Source: Shewanella electrodiphila (GTDB lineage Bacteria > Pseudomonadota > Gammaproteobacteria > Enterobacterales > Shewanellaceae). Taken from it: a stretch of DNA of 64,000 nt. The first letter of the stretch is position 1. Every line of letters begins with the position of its first letter. Location: contig NZ_JAKIKU010000001.1 of the NCBI RefSeq assembly GCF_023283985.1, positions 434,001-498,000 of the forward strand, given 5' to 3'. Below the pieces are notes generated by a model that was not told where the DNA came from, did no database searches, and was given only the letters and a program-made list of their open reading frames with translations. Of this stretch, positions 43,579 through 53,325 are shown piece by piece. Both the position numbers and the translations under genes were made by a program.

Positions 43579-44022
43579 ATGTTTGAAAAAATTCTAGTTG
43601 TATGTGTGGGGAATATTTGCCGGTCACCAACCGGTGAAGCCGCACTTAAAAAGTTATTACCCAACAAAACAGTGGCGTCAGCAGGTATCGCATCACTTAA
43701 AAGTGAATTAGTGGGTAAACCTGCAGATGCGACAGCAATTGAGATTGCTAAAAATTATGACCTTGATTTATCAGCTCATCAATCACAACAGTTAACGCGA
43801 GAGTTAGCTCAGCAATATGATTTAATACTGGTGATGGAAAAGGGGCATATTCGTGCAGTAACAGACATGATACCAGAGGCGAGAGGTAAAACTATGCTGT
43901 TTGGCCATTGGCAAAACCAAAAAGACATTCCAGACCCTTACAGGCAAAGTAAAGAATTATTTGAAATTGTTTTTAAAGCCATTGATTTAGCAGCCCATGG
44001 CTGGGCAGCTAAATTGAAATAG
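43579..44022 (+). CDS. wzb: Low-molecular-weight protein-tyrosine phosphatase Wzb
   Basis: Dephosphorylates the tyrosine-rich tail of Wzc. The 147-residue protein has the P-loop CVGNICRSP (Cys9, Arg15) and the catalytic Asp119 in IPDPYRQS. It sits between wza and wzc. Confidence 0.96.
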   Translation: MFEKILVVCVGNICRSPTGEAALKKLLPNKTVASAGIASLKSELVGKPADATAIEIAKNYDLDLSAHQSQQLTRELAQQYDLILVMEKGHIRAVTDMIPEARGKTMLFGHWQNQKDIPDPYRQSKELFEIVFKAIDLAAHGWAAKLK

Positions 44023-44137
44023 CATTAAAACCGAAAACTGCACTAACTAAAGATTAGCCCAAGCTAATTTTGTAAGACTTCATCTGACGACATATTCAAT
44101 GTCCGCCGTACTGTCAGTATTAAATTAGGGTTGTAAA

Positions 44138-46291
44138 ATGAGTTCAAACGAAAACCGTAAGCCACAAACCGATGATGAAATAGATTTAGGTAAATTGTTG
44201 CATATCTTATTAAGTGCAAAGTGGACCATTATTGGGGTTACTGGAGTTTTTGCTGTTTTGGGTATTGCTTATGCGTTATTAGCAACACCAATCTATAAAG
44301 CAGATGCACTATTACAGGTTGAGCAAAAACAAAGTGGTATGTCGGCGTTAGTGGGTGACATGGGAGAAATGTTTTCTTCAGAGTCATCAGCAAGCACTGA
44401 AATTGAGATTATTAAATCTCGGATGATTATTGGCGAAACGGTTGAAAAACTAAACTTAACCGTTAACGCCACTCCTAACTATCTTCCGATAATAGGCAAA
44501 GGTTTAGCAAGACTAACCGGTGAGCAACATAGTATCAGTGTGGCACGTTTTGAAATACCAGGCAGTCATCAAGGGACTGATTTTATATTAAAAATCACTG
44601 CTGATAATAAAGGCTATGAAGTATTTGATGAACTGCAACAAAAAGTACTTTCAGGTGTTGTCGGTGAGCTAGCTGAAAATAATGATTTTAAATTATTTGT
44701 CCGTGACTTATCCGCTAAAGCTGGTGATGATTTCACTTTGTCACTGAGCAATCGCTTGCAAGTTATCCAACAGTTAAACAGTAATCTTGCGATTTCAGAA
44801 CGTGGCAAGCAAAGTGGTATTTTATCATTATCATATAGTGGTGAAGATAGAGTCCAAATAGAAGCTATTTTAAATGACATTAGTCAGCGATATTTTTTAC
44901 AAAATATTGCCCGTAACTCTGCAGAGGCTGAAAAAAGCTTAATTTTCTTGAATGAGCATTTACCCGGTATAAAAGGTGAATTAACTGTCGCTGAAAACAC
45001 GCTAAACGGATTTAGACAAGACAACGACTCGATTGATTTAGGCTTAGAAGCACAATCAATTTTAAAAGTAATGGTTGAACTTGAAGCACAAATGAATGAA
45101 CTAACATTCAAAGAAAGCGAAATTAGCCAAAGATTCACCAAAGAGCATCCCGCTTACCTGTCGTTGCTTGATAAACGCCTGACCTTAGAAAACGAGCGCG
45201 AGCGCTTAAATCGACAAATACAAAAGCTACCTAAAACCCAGCGAGAAGTACTACGCATGACCCGCGACGTTGAGGTTAACCAGCAAATTTATATTCAGCT
45301 ACTCAATAAAGTACAAGAGTTGAATATCTTAAAAGCGGGCACCGTCGGTAATGTGCGTATTTTGGATAATGCACAATCTGCTTTATTACCTATCAAGCCT
45401 AAAAAGCCGTTAATCGTGGTGTTAGCCACACTGCTAGGAGCCATGTTATCAATTGCTGGCGTGTTGGTAAAAGCGGCCTTTAATCGCGGTGTTAAATCAC
45501 CCGATGACATTGAAGCATTGGGCTTAGCTGTATATGCAACTGTGCCAAAGTCTGAGATTCAAACGAAACGTGATGTTATATTTGGTAAGTCAAAAAAACG
45601 CTCTGAAGTTGGCTTAGAAGAAAACTTACTTGCTTACTCTAACCCTGAAGATTTAAGTATCGAAGCACTACGTGGCTTACGGACTAGCTTACACTTTGCG
45701 ATGATGGAAGCTAAAAACAATGTCATTTCAATTTCAGGTCCGTCACCAAGCATTGGTAAGTCATTTATATCAGCTAACTTAGCGGCAATTATTGCCCAGT
45801 CAGGCCAAAAAGTTTTAGTGGTCGATGCCGATATGCGAAAGGGCTATATGCAGCGCCACTTTGGTATTAAGTACGAAAATGGCTTGTCTGAATACTTGTC
45901 AGGTAAGTTAACAATTGAGCAAGTCATTGACAAAAATGTGATTGAGAACCTTGATGTGGTAACACGAGGGCTAATACCGCCCAACCCTTCAGAGTTATTA
46001 ATGCATAATCGCTTAACTGAGTTTTTAAATTGGGCTAGTGAAAATTACGACTTTGTAATTGTGGATACGCCACCAATTTTAGCCGTTACCGATGCTTCAA
46101 TTATAGCCAGTCAATCAGGCACAACGTTAATGGTCGTTAAATATGACGGTAATCCGGTTAAAGAAATTGAAGTAGCCAATAACCGTTTTAATAATGACGG
46201 TATTAAAGTCGCTGGTACCATTCTTAATATGGTCGAGAAAACCGGTACAGGTTACAACAACTATGGTTATTATAATTATAGCTATAAGTAA
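44138..46291 (+). CDS. wzc: Tyrosine-protein kinase / chain-length regulator Wzc
   Basis: A 717-residue polysaccharide co-polymerase fused to a BY-kinase. It has a Wzz domain at the N-terminus (IDLGKLLHILLSAKWTIIGV, first membrane segment), a periplasmic coiled coil, a second membrane segment near residue 430 and a cytoplasmic kinase with a Walker A (GPSPSIGKSF), A' (VLVVDADMRKGYM) and B (DFVIVDTPP). The tail NNYGYYNYSYK is the tyrosine cluster that is autophosphorylated. It controls polymerisation and export with Wza. Confidence 0.96.
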   Translation: MSSNENRKPQTDDEIDLGKLLHILLSAKWTIIGVTGVFAVLGIAYALLATPIYKADALLQVEQKQSGMSALVGDMGEMFSSESSASTEIEIIKSRMIIGETVEKLNLTVNATPNYLPIIGKGLARLTGEQHSISVARFEIPGSHQGTDFILKITADNKGYEVFDELQQKVLSGVVGELAENNDFKLFVRDLSAKAGDDFTLSLSNRLQVIQQLNSNLAISERGKQSGILSLSYSGEDRVQIEAILNDISQRYFLQNIARNSAEAEKSLIFLNEHLPGIKGELTVAENTLNGFRQDNDSIDLGLEAQSILKVMVELEAQMNELTFKESEISQRFTKEHPAYLSLLDKRLTLENERERLNRQIQKLPKTQREVLRMTRDVEVNQQIYIQLLNKVQELNILKAGTVGNVRILDNAQSALLPIKPKKPLIVVLATLLGAMLSIAGVLVKAAFNRGVKSPDDIEALGLAVYATVPKSEIQTKRDVIFGKSKKRSEVGLEENLLAYSNPEDLSIEALRGLRTSLHFAMMEAKNNVISISGPSPSIGKSFISANLAAIIAQSGQKVLVVDADMRKGYMQRHFGIKYENGLSEYLSGKLTIEQVIDKNVIENLDVVTRGLIPPNPSELLMHNRLTEFLNWASENYDFVIVDTPPILAVTDASIIASQSGTTLMVVKYDGNPVKEIEVANNRFNNDGIKVAGTILNMVEKTGTGYNNYGYYNYSYK

Positions 46292-46545
46292 GTTATGAAT
46301 TTTTCGGTAATAAAATATTTTAAGAAAAAAAGATCCAGGAAAGAGCCTATTGGGACTGTTTTAATTTAAAGAACACAAAAACAGCGAAACCCAGAGCTTA
46401 CAAGGGATAGCGCTTACTTAGCAATAAGAGCGACTGTCTCAAAATGGATAAAAAGTGTCTCAGCTTAGTTTAAAAGGCTGAGATGAACATGAGTAGTAAT
46501 TCAATTTCTAGTTCTAGATATTGTTCAATATTAGGTCGGAAAGTA

Positions 46546-47670
46546 ATGACAAAAAAGAAAATTCTTACTGTTTTTGGTACTAGACCAGAAGCAATTAAAA
46601 TGGCACCTTTGGTTCACGCTTTAGCATCTGATGAACGATTTGAAGCAAAGTGTTGTGTTACAGCACAGCACAGGGAAATGCTTGATCAAGTATTAGAGTT
46701 ATTTGAAATAACACCAGATTACGATTTAAATTTAATGAAGGCAGGTCAAACATTAAATGACGTAACAGCAAGAATTATACAAGAGCTTAAACCTGTTTTA
46801 CAGGAATTTAAACCTGACGTGGTGTTAGTACATGGCGATACAGCCACAACTTTTGCGGCAAGCTTAGCTGCATATTATGAACAAATTGAAGTAGGGCATG
46901 TAGAAGCTGGGCTTCGTACAGGTAATATTTACTCCCCTTGGCCAGAAGAAGCAAACCGTCGCTTAACTGGTGTACTCACTAAGTATCACTTCGCACCAAC
47001 AGAAACATCAAAAGAAAATCTTCTTAAAGAAAACTTTGACCCAGCAAATATAATTGTAACGGGCAATACCGTTATCGATGCTTTATTGATGGTTAAAGAT
47101 AAAATTGAAAATGATGAAGACTTAAACACGACACTAAAAAATCAATTTCCAATTTTAGATGAATCTAAAAAATTGATTCTAGTAACAGGGCATAGACGTG
47201 AAAGTTTTGGTGGTGGTTTTGAACGAATCTGTGAAGCACTTGCAATTACAGCAAAAGCACACCCTGAATCTCAAATACTATACCCAATGCATTTAAACCC
47301 TAATGTACGTGAGCCTGTAAATCGTATTTTAGGTGATGTTTCAAATATTCATTTGATTGAGCCGCAGCAGTACTTACCTTTTATCTACTTAATGAGTCGT
47401 GCTCATATTATTTTGACGGACTCTGGTGGTATTCAAGAAGAAGCACCGTCTCTTGGTAAGCCTGTATTAGTCATGCGCGATACCACAGAGCGCCCTGAAG
47501 CTGTAGATGCCGGCACAGTCAAGTTAGTTGGAACAGACATAGAAGCGATTGTATCTAACCTCAACGAGTTGCTTACTAGTGAATCAGCATATAAAGAAAT
47601 GAGCTTCGCTCATAATCCATATGGTGATGGTGAAGCTTGTCAAAGAATTTTAAACGAATTAAGTAAATAA
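46546..47670 (+). CDS. wecB: UDP-N-acetylglucosamine 2-epimerase (non-hydrolysing)
   Basis: Converts UDP-GlcNAc to UDP-ManNAc. The 374-residue protein starts [26 protein letters not shown] and has [34 protein letters not shown] and [28 protein letters not shown]. The frame is open to 46483, but GGAAAG before the ATG at 46546 and the family N-terminus decide the start. With wecC it supplies UDP-ManNAcA. Confidence 0.95.
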   Translation: MTKKKILTVFGTRPEAIKMAPLVHALASDERFEAKCCVTAQHREMLDQVLELFEITPDYDLNLMKAGQTLNDVTARIIQELKPVLQEFKPDVVLVHGDTATTFAASLAAYYEQIEVGHVEAGLRTGNIYSPWPEEANRRLTGVLTKYHFAPTETSKENLLKENFDPANIIVTGNTVIDALLMVKDKIENDEDLNTTLKNQFPILDESKKLILVTGHRRESFGGGFERICEALAITAKAHPESQILYPMHLNPNVREPVNRILGDVSNIHLIEPQQYLPFIYLMSRAHIILTDSGGIQEEAPSLGKPVLVMRDTTERPEAVDAGTVKLVGTDIEAIVSNLNELLTSESAYKEMSFAHNPYGDGEACQRILNELSK

Positions 47671-47686
47671 GATTTAGGAAATTAAA

Positions 47687-48943
47687 ATGTCATTTGAAAC
47701 TATTTCAGTTATTGGTCTTGGCTATATTGGGTTACCTACAGCAGCAATGTTCGCATCACGTCAAAAGAAAGTAATCGGTGTTGATGTTAACCAACATGCA
47801 GTAGATACAATAAACCGTGGTGAGATTCATATCGTAGAGCCAGATTTAGATATGATTGTGCATGCTGCTGTAACTGAAGGCTTCTTAAAAGCTGTTACGA
47901 CACCTGAACCTGCAGATGCATTCTTAATTGCTGTTCCAACTCCTTTTAAAGAATGTGGCGCAGGTGAAATTCCACAGCCTGACTTAAAGTACATTGAAGC
48001 AGCGTCGAAAGCATTAGCTCCAGTACTAAAAAAAGGAGACTTAGTAATACTTGAATCGACATCTCCTGTTGGAGCAACGGAACAAATGGCGAAGTGGCTT
48101 GCTGAAGCTAGACAAGACCTCACTTTCCCTCAAACGGCTGGAATTGAAGCCGATGTGAATGTAGCACATTGTCCTGAGCGAGTTTTACCTGGTCATGTTG
48201 TACGTGAATTAGTTGAAAATGATCGTGTAATTGGTGGTATGTCTTCTCGTTGTTCTGAGCGTTCTGTTGAGTTATACAAAGCATTCGTTCAAGGCGATTG
48301 TGTCATAACAAATGCACGTACCGCTGAAATGGCAAAGCTAACTGAAAATTCATGTCGTGATGTACAAATTGCATTTGCCAATGAACTATCTATCATTTGT
48401 GACAAGTTAGATATTAATGTTTGGGAACTAATCTCTTTAGCTAATCGCCATCCTCGTATTAATATATTGCAGCCAGGACCGGGAGTTGGTGGTCATTGTA
48501 TCGCTGTAGATCCTTGGTTTATTGTTTCTAAGACCCCAGATGAATCGAGGTTAATCCACACTGCTAGATTAGTGAATGATTCGAAGCCTGAGTGGGTTAT
48601 TGATAAAGTCAAGTTAGCCATAGCTGATTTCTTGCAAGCAAATCCGACAAAAACCGCTAAGGATGTAACTATAGGCTGTTTCGGTTTAGCATTTAAAGCT
48701 AATATAGATGATCTTAGAGAAAGTCCTGCTCTATCAATTACAAAATCAATTTTAAAATTTCATGTCGGTAAAGTTTTAGCTGTTGAACCAAATGTTAACA
48801 ATAATGAAAGTCCGATAGAAATCTGTCCTATAGAAAAAGCTTGTAAAGAATCTAACATAGCCTTATTACTGGTTGACCATGATGAGTTTAAAAACATTAA
48901 ATTTAATGGGGCTACCATAATTGATACCAAAGGAATACTGTAA
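47687..48943 (+). CDS. wecC: UDP-N-acetyl-D-mannosamine dehydrogenase
   Basis: Oxidises UDP-ManNAc to UDP-ManNAcA with NAD+. The 418-residue UDP-sugar dehydrogenase has the Rossmann start VIGLGYIGLPTAAMFA, LESTSPVGATE, CPERVLPG, TAEMAKLTENSCRDVQIAFANE and the catalytic Cys in GPGVGGHCIAVDPWF. The C-terminal domain includes GLAFKANIDDLRESPAL. It lies directly behind wecB with a 16-base gap. Confidence 0.95.
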   Translation: MSFETISVIGLGYIGLPTAAMFASRQKKVIGVDVNQHAVDTINRGEIHIVEPDLDMIVHAAVTEGFLKAVTTPEPADAFLIAVPTPFKECGAGEIPQPDLKYIEAASKALAPVLKKGDLVILESTSPVGATEQMAKWLAEARQDLTFPQTAGIEADVNVAHCPERVLPGHVVRELVENDRVIGGMSSRCSERSVELYKAFVQGDCVITNARTAEMAKLTENSCRDVQIAFANELSIICDKLDINVWELISLANRHPRINILQPGPGVGGHCIAVDPWFIVSKTPDESRLIHTARLVNDSKPEWVIDKVKLAIADFLQANPTKTAKDVTIGCFGLAFKANIDDLRESPALSITKSILKFHVGKVLAVEPNVNNNESPIEICPIEKACKESNIALLLVDHDEFKNIKFNGATIIDTKGIL

Positions 48944-48944
48944 T

Positions 48945-50264
48945 TTGTTCGAGTTTCACAAGAAGAAAAAGAGTATTATTAGTGCTGTAAGCTTTGATTC
49001 CCGATTTTTTGATATAATTAAAGGTGCTAGTTACACTTTTATCTTTAAAATTTTAGGTGTTTTTTTAGGCTTTGTAACTAACCTTTATCTTGCGAGGAAT
49101 TATGGAGCTGAGGCTGTTGGTATATTAGCTGTCTTTACAACAATATATATCTTTGGAAGCTTATTTTCGCATATTGGTTTCTCTACTTCATTATTAAGAA
49201 TAGTACCTGAGTCTAAACAAGATAAACTAAATTCAGTTGGGCGAACAGTTACAAAAGTTTATTTTTTGATAACATTGTCTTCTATTTTTGTTTCTGTTTT
49301 AATGTATACATTATCTGAAAGTTTATCCCTATACTTTTTTGACGGAAAATATCTTGATTTGCTAGGTTTAGGGTCTTTATTCTTTTTCTTCTTCTCAATA
49401 TACAATATAAATTTAATTTTATATAGGGCTAAAGAAGAAGTTCGAAGTTTTGCCTTTTTTCAGTTTTTTCAACCGTTTCTTTTTCTATGTTTAGTTATTT
49501 CGATTGGCTTTGGGTGGCTGGATTACTCAAATACAATAGTATATTCATTATTTATTACATACTTAATACTTTTTGTAATTACATCCAAACAATTAATTGG
49601 TTTAATTACCATAGAGGAAAAAGAAACTAAATATAGTTTGAAAGATTTGGTTATAATGTCTTTGCCTATGTTTATCACATCTTCGATGTGGTTGATTATT
49701 TCTCAAACTGATATTCTAATGCTTTCATCTATGGTTGGTAACGACGAAGTAGGTATCTACTCTATAGTTGCGAAGATCGGTATGCTAGTAAGTTTTATTC
49801 TTACTAGTGTTAATATGATTTTAGCTCCGAAGATAGCGCTATTATATTATAATTCTGACGAGATTGGTCTGAAAGAGCTAACAAAAAAAACTGCTAGGTT
49901 AACTTTTTATATAACTCTTCCAATAATCTTAATATTACTAGTATTTGGAAAGTTTATATTAGCATTATTTGGTAGTGAATTTGTATCTGGATATTATGCC
50001 TTAGTTATTATTTCTTTTGGCCAACTGGTTGGTTGTGCATGTGGTTCAGTTGGTCACTTTTTGAATATGACTGGGAGTCAAGTGATCTTTAATAAAATAA
50101 TGATGTTTGCTACGGTTATTAACGTATTTTTAAATTATACTCTGATACCTTATTACGGTTTAGTTGGTGCTTCAGTTGCTAGTTTAATTTCAATAGTTTT
50201 TTGGAATTTGGCTAGTCGATATGTGATATACAAAAAATTCGGTTATAGTATAGGAGTTTTTTAA
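48945..50264 (+). CDS. wzx: Wzx-type polysaccharide flippase
   Basis: A 439-residue membrane protein with about 12 hydrophobic segments, matching the polysaccharide-transport (Wzx/RfbX) family: GASYTFIFKILGVFLGFVTN, LARNYGAEAVGILAVFTT and a C-terminal YGLVGASVASLISIVFWN. It would flip the lipid-linked repeat unit to the periplasm. No ATG is near the start of the frame. The TTG at 48945, one base after the wecC stop and 10 bases after AAGGA, is the best start; a TTG at 48921 would overlap wecC. Base composition is notably AT-rich. Confidence 0.85.
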   Translation: MFEFHKKKKSIISAVSFDSRFFDIIKGASYTFIFKILGVFLGFVTNLYLARNYGAEAVGILAVFTTIYIFGSLFSHIGFSTSLLRIVPESKQDKLNSVGRTVTKVYFLITLSSIFVSVLMYTLSESLSLYFFDGKYLDLLGLGSLFFFFFSIYNINLILYRAKEEVRSFAFFQFFQPFLFLCLVISIGFGWLDYSNTIVYSLFITYLILFVITSKQLIGLITIEEKETKYSLKDLVIMSLPMFITSSMWLIISQTDILMLSSMVGNDEVGIYSIVAKIGMLVSFILTSVNMILAPKIALLYYNSDEIGLKELTKKTARLTFYITLPIILILLVFGKFILALFGSEFVSGYYALVIISFGQLVGCACGSVGHFLNMTGSQVIFNKIMMFATVINVFLNYTLIPYYGLVGASVASLISIVFWNLASRYVIYKKFGYSIGVF

Positions 50265-51083
50265 ATGAAAAGATTTTTTGGTTTTATATTAAATAGGTTA
50301 AAAGTTTTATTTAAACTAGGCTCTAAGCCAGATTTTCTAATCCTAGGTGCACAAAAAGCAGGTACGACATCTTTATTTTATACAATAAATTCCAGTTCTA
50401 ATAATTTTTGCAGCCCGAGGAATAAAGAGTTATATTTCTTTTCTGAAAATTATTATCGAGGCATTGAATATTATACCGCTCAATTTCCAATTTTTAGGAA
50501 AAAAAAATCAATCAGCGGTGAGGCTACACCTGATTATTTATTTTATCACAGGGCTCCTGAGCGTATTAAAATGTTTAACCCTGACATGAAGTTTGTAATT
50601 GTATTAAGGGACCCAATAGAAAGAGCTTTTTCTCAATATAATCATCAGAATTTTACCAGAAAAACAATTGCTAATGATCCGATGAGTTTTTCTAATTCTA
50701 TTAGAAAAGAAGAGTCGAGATACGATATACAAGGTAAGTCCGAATATTTTTATGAATATAAGTATTTCTCTTATAAAAAAAGAGGTTTATATGAGGAGCA
50801 AATTGAACGATGGTTTGAATATTTTCCAAGAGAGCAATTCTTTTTTATTGATATATCGGAGTTAAATAATAATGGGGTAATGACGAATTTGTTTAACTTT
50901 TTAGGACTCGATGACTCAAAATTAAAGCGTAATATTAGTAGAGTTTATAATAAAAATGAAACAGATAAATTTACTATAAAAAATGAAGATGTAAACTATT
51001 TGAATGATTTTTATAAAGGTAGGTTTTCGAATTTAGAAAAACTTACAGGCAGAACTTTTTCTTGGACATCTAAATATGAGTAA
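50265..51083 (+). CDS. PAPS-dependent sulfotransferase
   Basis: A 272-residue member of the Sulfotransfer_1/heparan-sulfate sulfotransferase type. The 5'-phosphosulfate loop LGAQKAGTTSLF is near residues 27-38, ISGEATPDYLF follows, and the 3'-phosphate site FVIVLRDPIERAFSQYNHQ is near 113-131. It begins directly after the wzx stop. It probably sulfates a sugar of the repeat unit. The PAPS precursor genes cysDN are 10 kb downstream. Confidence 0.9.
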   Translation: MKRFFGFILNRLKVLFKLGSKPDFLILGAQKAGTTSLFYTINSSSNNFCSPRNKELYFFSENYYRGIEYYTAQFPIFRKKKSISGEATPDYLFYHRAPERIKMFNPDMKFVIVLRDPIERAFSQYNHQNFTRKTIANDPMSFSNSIRKEESRYDIQGKSEYFYEYKYFSYKKRGLYEEQIERWFEYFPREQFFFIDISELNNNGVMTNLFNFLGLDDSKLKRNISRVYNKNETDKFTIKNEDVNYLNDFYKGRFSNLEKLTGRTFSWTSKYE

Positions 51084-51089
51084 GTACTA

Positions 51090-51983
51090 ATGCTAAGGCG
51101 ATTAATAAAAAAAATCATGAGCAACTCTAAACATGAAAAAAATCTCACCATTTGTTTAAAATCTGAAAAACTCCTTTTTGAGGCGTTAACTTCTAAGTCT
51201 AGTTTGATTTGTGAAGATAAAAAATTGAAAGATAAAAAAGTCATAATAAACTTAACAACATACAGTAAGCGAATTAAAGATGTTCACTTAGTATTACAGT
51301 CATTGTCTGAACAAATAGTTAAGCCTGATAAGATCATTTTATGGCTAGATGAAGATGAGTTCTGTAACACATCCATTCCGAAAGTGATTTCTAACTTTAT
51401 CAATCGTGGTCTAGAAGTTAAGTATACAAAAAATATTCGTTCATACAAAAAAATCATTCCAGCTTTATTGCTATATCCAAACGATATTAATATAACTGTT
51501 GATGATGACATCATCTATCCGTACAATTTTCTTGAAGAGTTATTGATGGAACATGTATCTTACAGTAATGTTATTATTGGTCATAGAGCTCATCGAATTA
51601 CAACCGCACTTAATGGGAAGATATTACCTTATAAAAGATGGGATATAGATGTATTGGATGATGTCCCATCTCACTTAACATTTATTACAACGGGTGGAGG
51701 TACTTTGTTCCCTCCAAATTGTTTTAACCCCGAAGTTTTTAATGAAGAAGTATTTATGAAATTAGCCCCACATGCAGATGATGTTTGGATCAAATGTATG
51801 GCCTTATTTTCTGATGTAAAATGCAAGAGAGTTAATAATCAGAGGTGTTGGGATAAGCATTTCTTCGTATTACCTGAAGGGCAAGATATCTCACTTTACT
51901 TAACTAATTTGAAAGATAATGGTAATGATAATCAATTGAAAGCTATCTTTGAGCTTTACAGTTTAAATGAATTATTAAGATAA
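51090..51983 (+). CDS. Putative glycosyltransferase (GT-A-like)
   Basis: A 297-residue protein starting MLRRLIKKIMSNSKHEKN. The pattern VIINLTTYSKRIKDVHLVLQSLSEQ...DKIILWLDEDEF...NITVDDDIIYPYNFLE resembles GT-A glycosyltransferases with a DDD metal site (about residue 137). PHADDVWIKCMALFSDVKC near residue 230 is shared with capsule-associated transferases. Donor and acceptor are unknown. It is packed between the sulfotransferase (6-base gap) and wzy (4-base gap). Confidence 0.7.
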   Translation: MLRRLIKKIMSNSKHEKNLTICLKSEKLLFEALTSKSSLICEDKKLKDKKVIINLTTYSKRIKDVHLVLQSLSEQIVKPDKIILWLDEDEFCNTSIPKVISNFINRGLEVKYTKNIRSYKKIIPALLLYPNDINITVDDDIIYPYNFLEELLMEHVSYSNVIIGHRAHRITTALNGKILPYKRWDIDVLDDVPSHLTFITTGGGTLFPPNCFNPEVFNEEVFMKLAPHADDVWIKCMALFSDVKCKRVNNQRCWDKHFFVLPEGQDISLYLTNLKDNGNDNQLKAIFELYSLNELLR

Positions 51984-51987
51984 TTTT

Positions 51988-53325
51988 ATGTATGAATATT
52001 TTTTTATTTATTTCTTTATGCTTTTTTTTACTTTATTCCTATTCTTTAGTCATAAAGTATCACGCAATTTTCTAAACCCAGTAACAATTATTTTTTTTGC
52101 TGTTATTGTGGAATCAATATTTCCTATTATATATTTGTTGATAAATGGAGGTTACACTAGAATTGTCGGAGCTCAGTATGATTTGTATGCACATTATATT
52201 TATGCTTCTTTATTAATGTTATTCTCCTTATCCTATTTCGTATTTTTACATTTTTCCAATTTCGCCAATAACCTTTCAGTTGTTATAAATAGTAAATTAA
52301 CTGAGACTAGGCCATTCAGCTCAAAAGTTGAGATTTTTATATTACTTTTTGCCTCTATATCAATCGCTCCAGGAAGTATTAAATTAATTTCCCTCATGTT
52401 ATCTGTAGGTATAGATGTCTATTTTTCAAACCGAATAATACTTTTTTCAGGTTTAGGCTTTCTCTTGGCAAGTTTCAAAATTTCACAACTGGCAGGTTTA
52501 ATTGTAATAGCCAATCAGTTAGTTTTATATAGAAATCAAGGTAAGAAGTTAAATTATTTTAACTTCTTATTTGGTCTTTTTCTTGCAATTTTCCCTGCTA
52601 TATTAATGGGAAGTAGAAGTCAAATATTTATACCTATTGTAGGTATTATCACTATAGGTCTGCTAATTAAGTTTAAAGGATCTTTAAATATCTTAAAGTT
52701 AATTAAACCAATTTCTCTTGGTCTTTGTTTACTAGTTGTAGCAATTAATCTAGGTGCAGTAAGAGAAGCTGTAATGTCTAATAAATTAGATTCAATTGGT
52801 GAAGTTCAAAGTAAAGGGCTAGTTCATGGGCTAGCATTCACTTACGGTAGTTCGGAAAATTTATTGTGGCTTATTCAGAATGATGAACCCAGGGAATACC
52901 TTTATGGCTATACATATCTAGCCACTTTTTTGGGGTTCATTCCACGTGCTATTTGGAAGGACAAACCTCTCGGGGGAGGGCCTGTAATGCAAAACTTAAT
53001 TGTCTCAGGTTCCTATGATCAAAATTCAGAAAACATTAGTTCTACCACAACAGGTATTTTGGCGGAGTTATATCTAAACTTTGGTCCAATAGGAATGCTT
53101 TTAGGACCTGGATTGTTTTTACTATTACTATCCGGAATTTTTAGGTTGGTTTTTTATTTCGATGGCGTTGTTTTTATTGCTTTATACTCAGCAGTTATAT
53201 TCAGGGTTTTCGGATATGTAAATGCGGAATTCTTCGGTGTAACTTCCCATATAGTAACATTAATATTTTCAGCATATTTATTAAAGATGGTTATTTTATT
53301 TTTTTGTAAAAGGATAAAGTTGTGA
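51988..53325 (+). CDS. wzy: Wzy-type polysaccharide polymerase (putative)
   Basis: A 445-residue, very hydrophobic protein with about 10-12 membrane segments and large periplasmic loops (LVHGLAFTYGSSENLLWLIQ...GFIPRAIWKDKPLGGGPVMQN), the pattern of OAG/Wzy polymerases (FIPRxIWxxKP is common in that group). In a Wzx-dependent locus this is the expected polymerase. Wzy sequences diverge strongly, so the call rests on topology and context. Confidence 0.75.
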   Translation: MYEYFFIYFFMLFFTLFLFFSHKVSRNFLNPVTIIFFAVIVESIFPIIYLLINGGYTRIVGAQYDLYAHYIYASLLMLFSLSYFVFLHFSNFANNLSVVINSKLTETRPFSSKVEIFILLFASISIAPGSIKLISLMLSVGIDVYFSNRIILFSGLGFLLASFKISQLAGLIVIANQLVLYRNQGKKLNYFNFLFGLFLAIFPAILMGSRSQIFIPIVGIITIGLLIKFKGSLNILKLIKPISLGLCLLVVAINLGAVREAVMSNKLDSIGEVQSKGLVHGLAFTYGSSENLLWLIQNDEPREYLYGYTYLATFLGFIPRAIWKDKPLGGGPVMQNLIVSGSYDQNSENISSTTTGILAELYLNFGPIGMLLGPGLFLLLLSGIFRLVFYFDGVVFIALYSAVIFRVFGYVNAEFFGVTSHIVTLIFSAYLLKMVILFFCKRIKL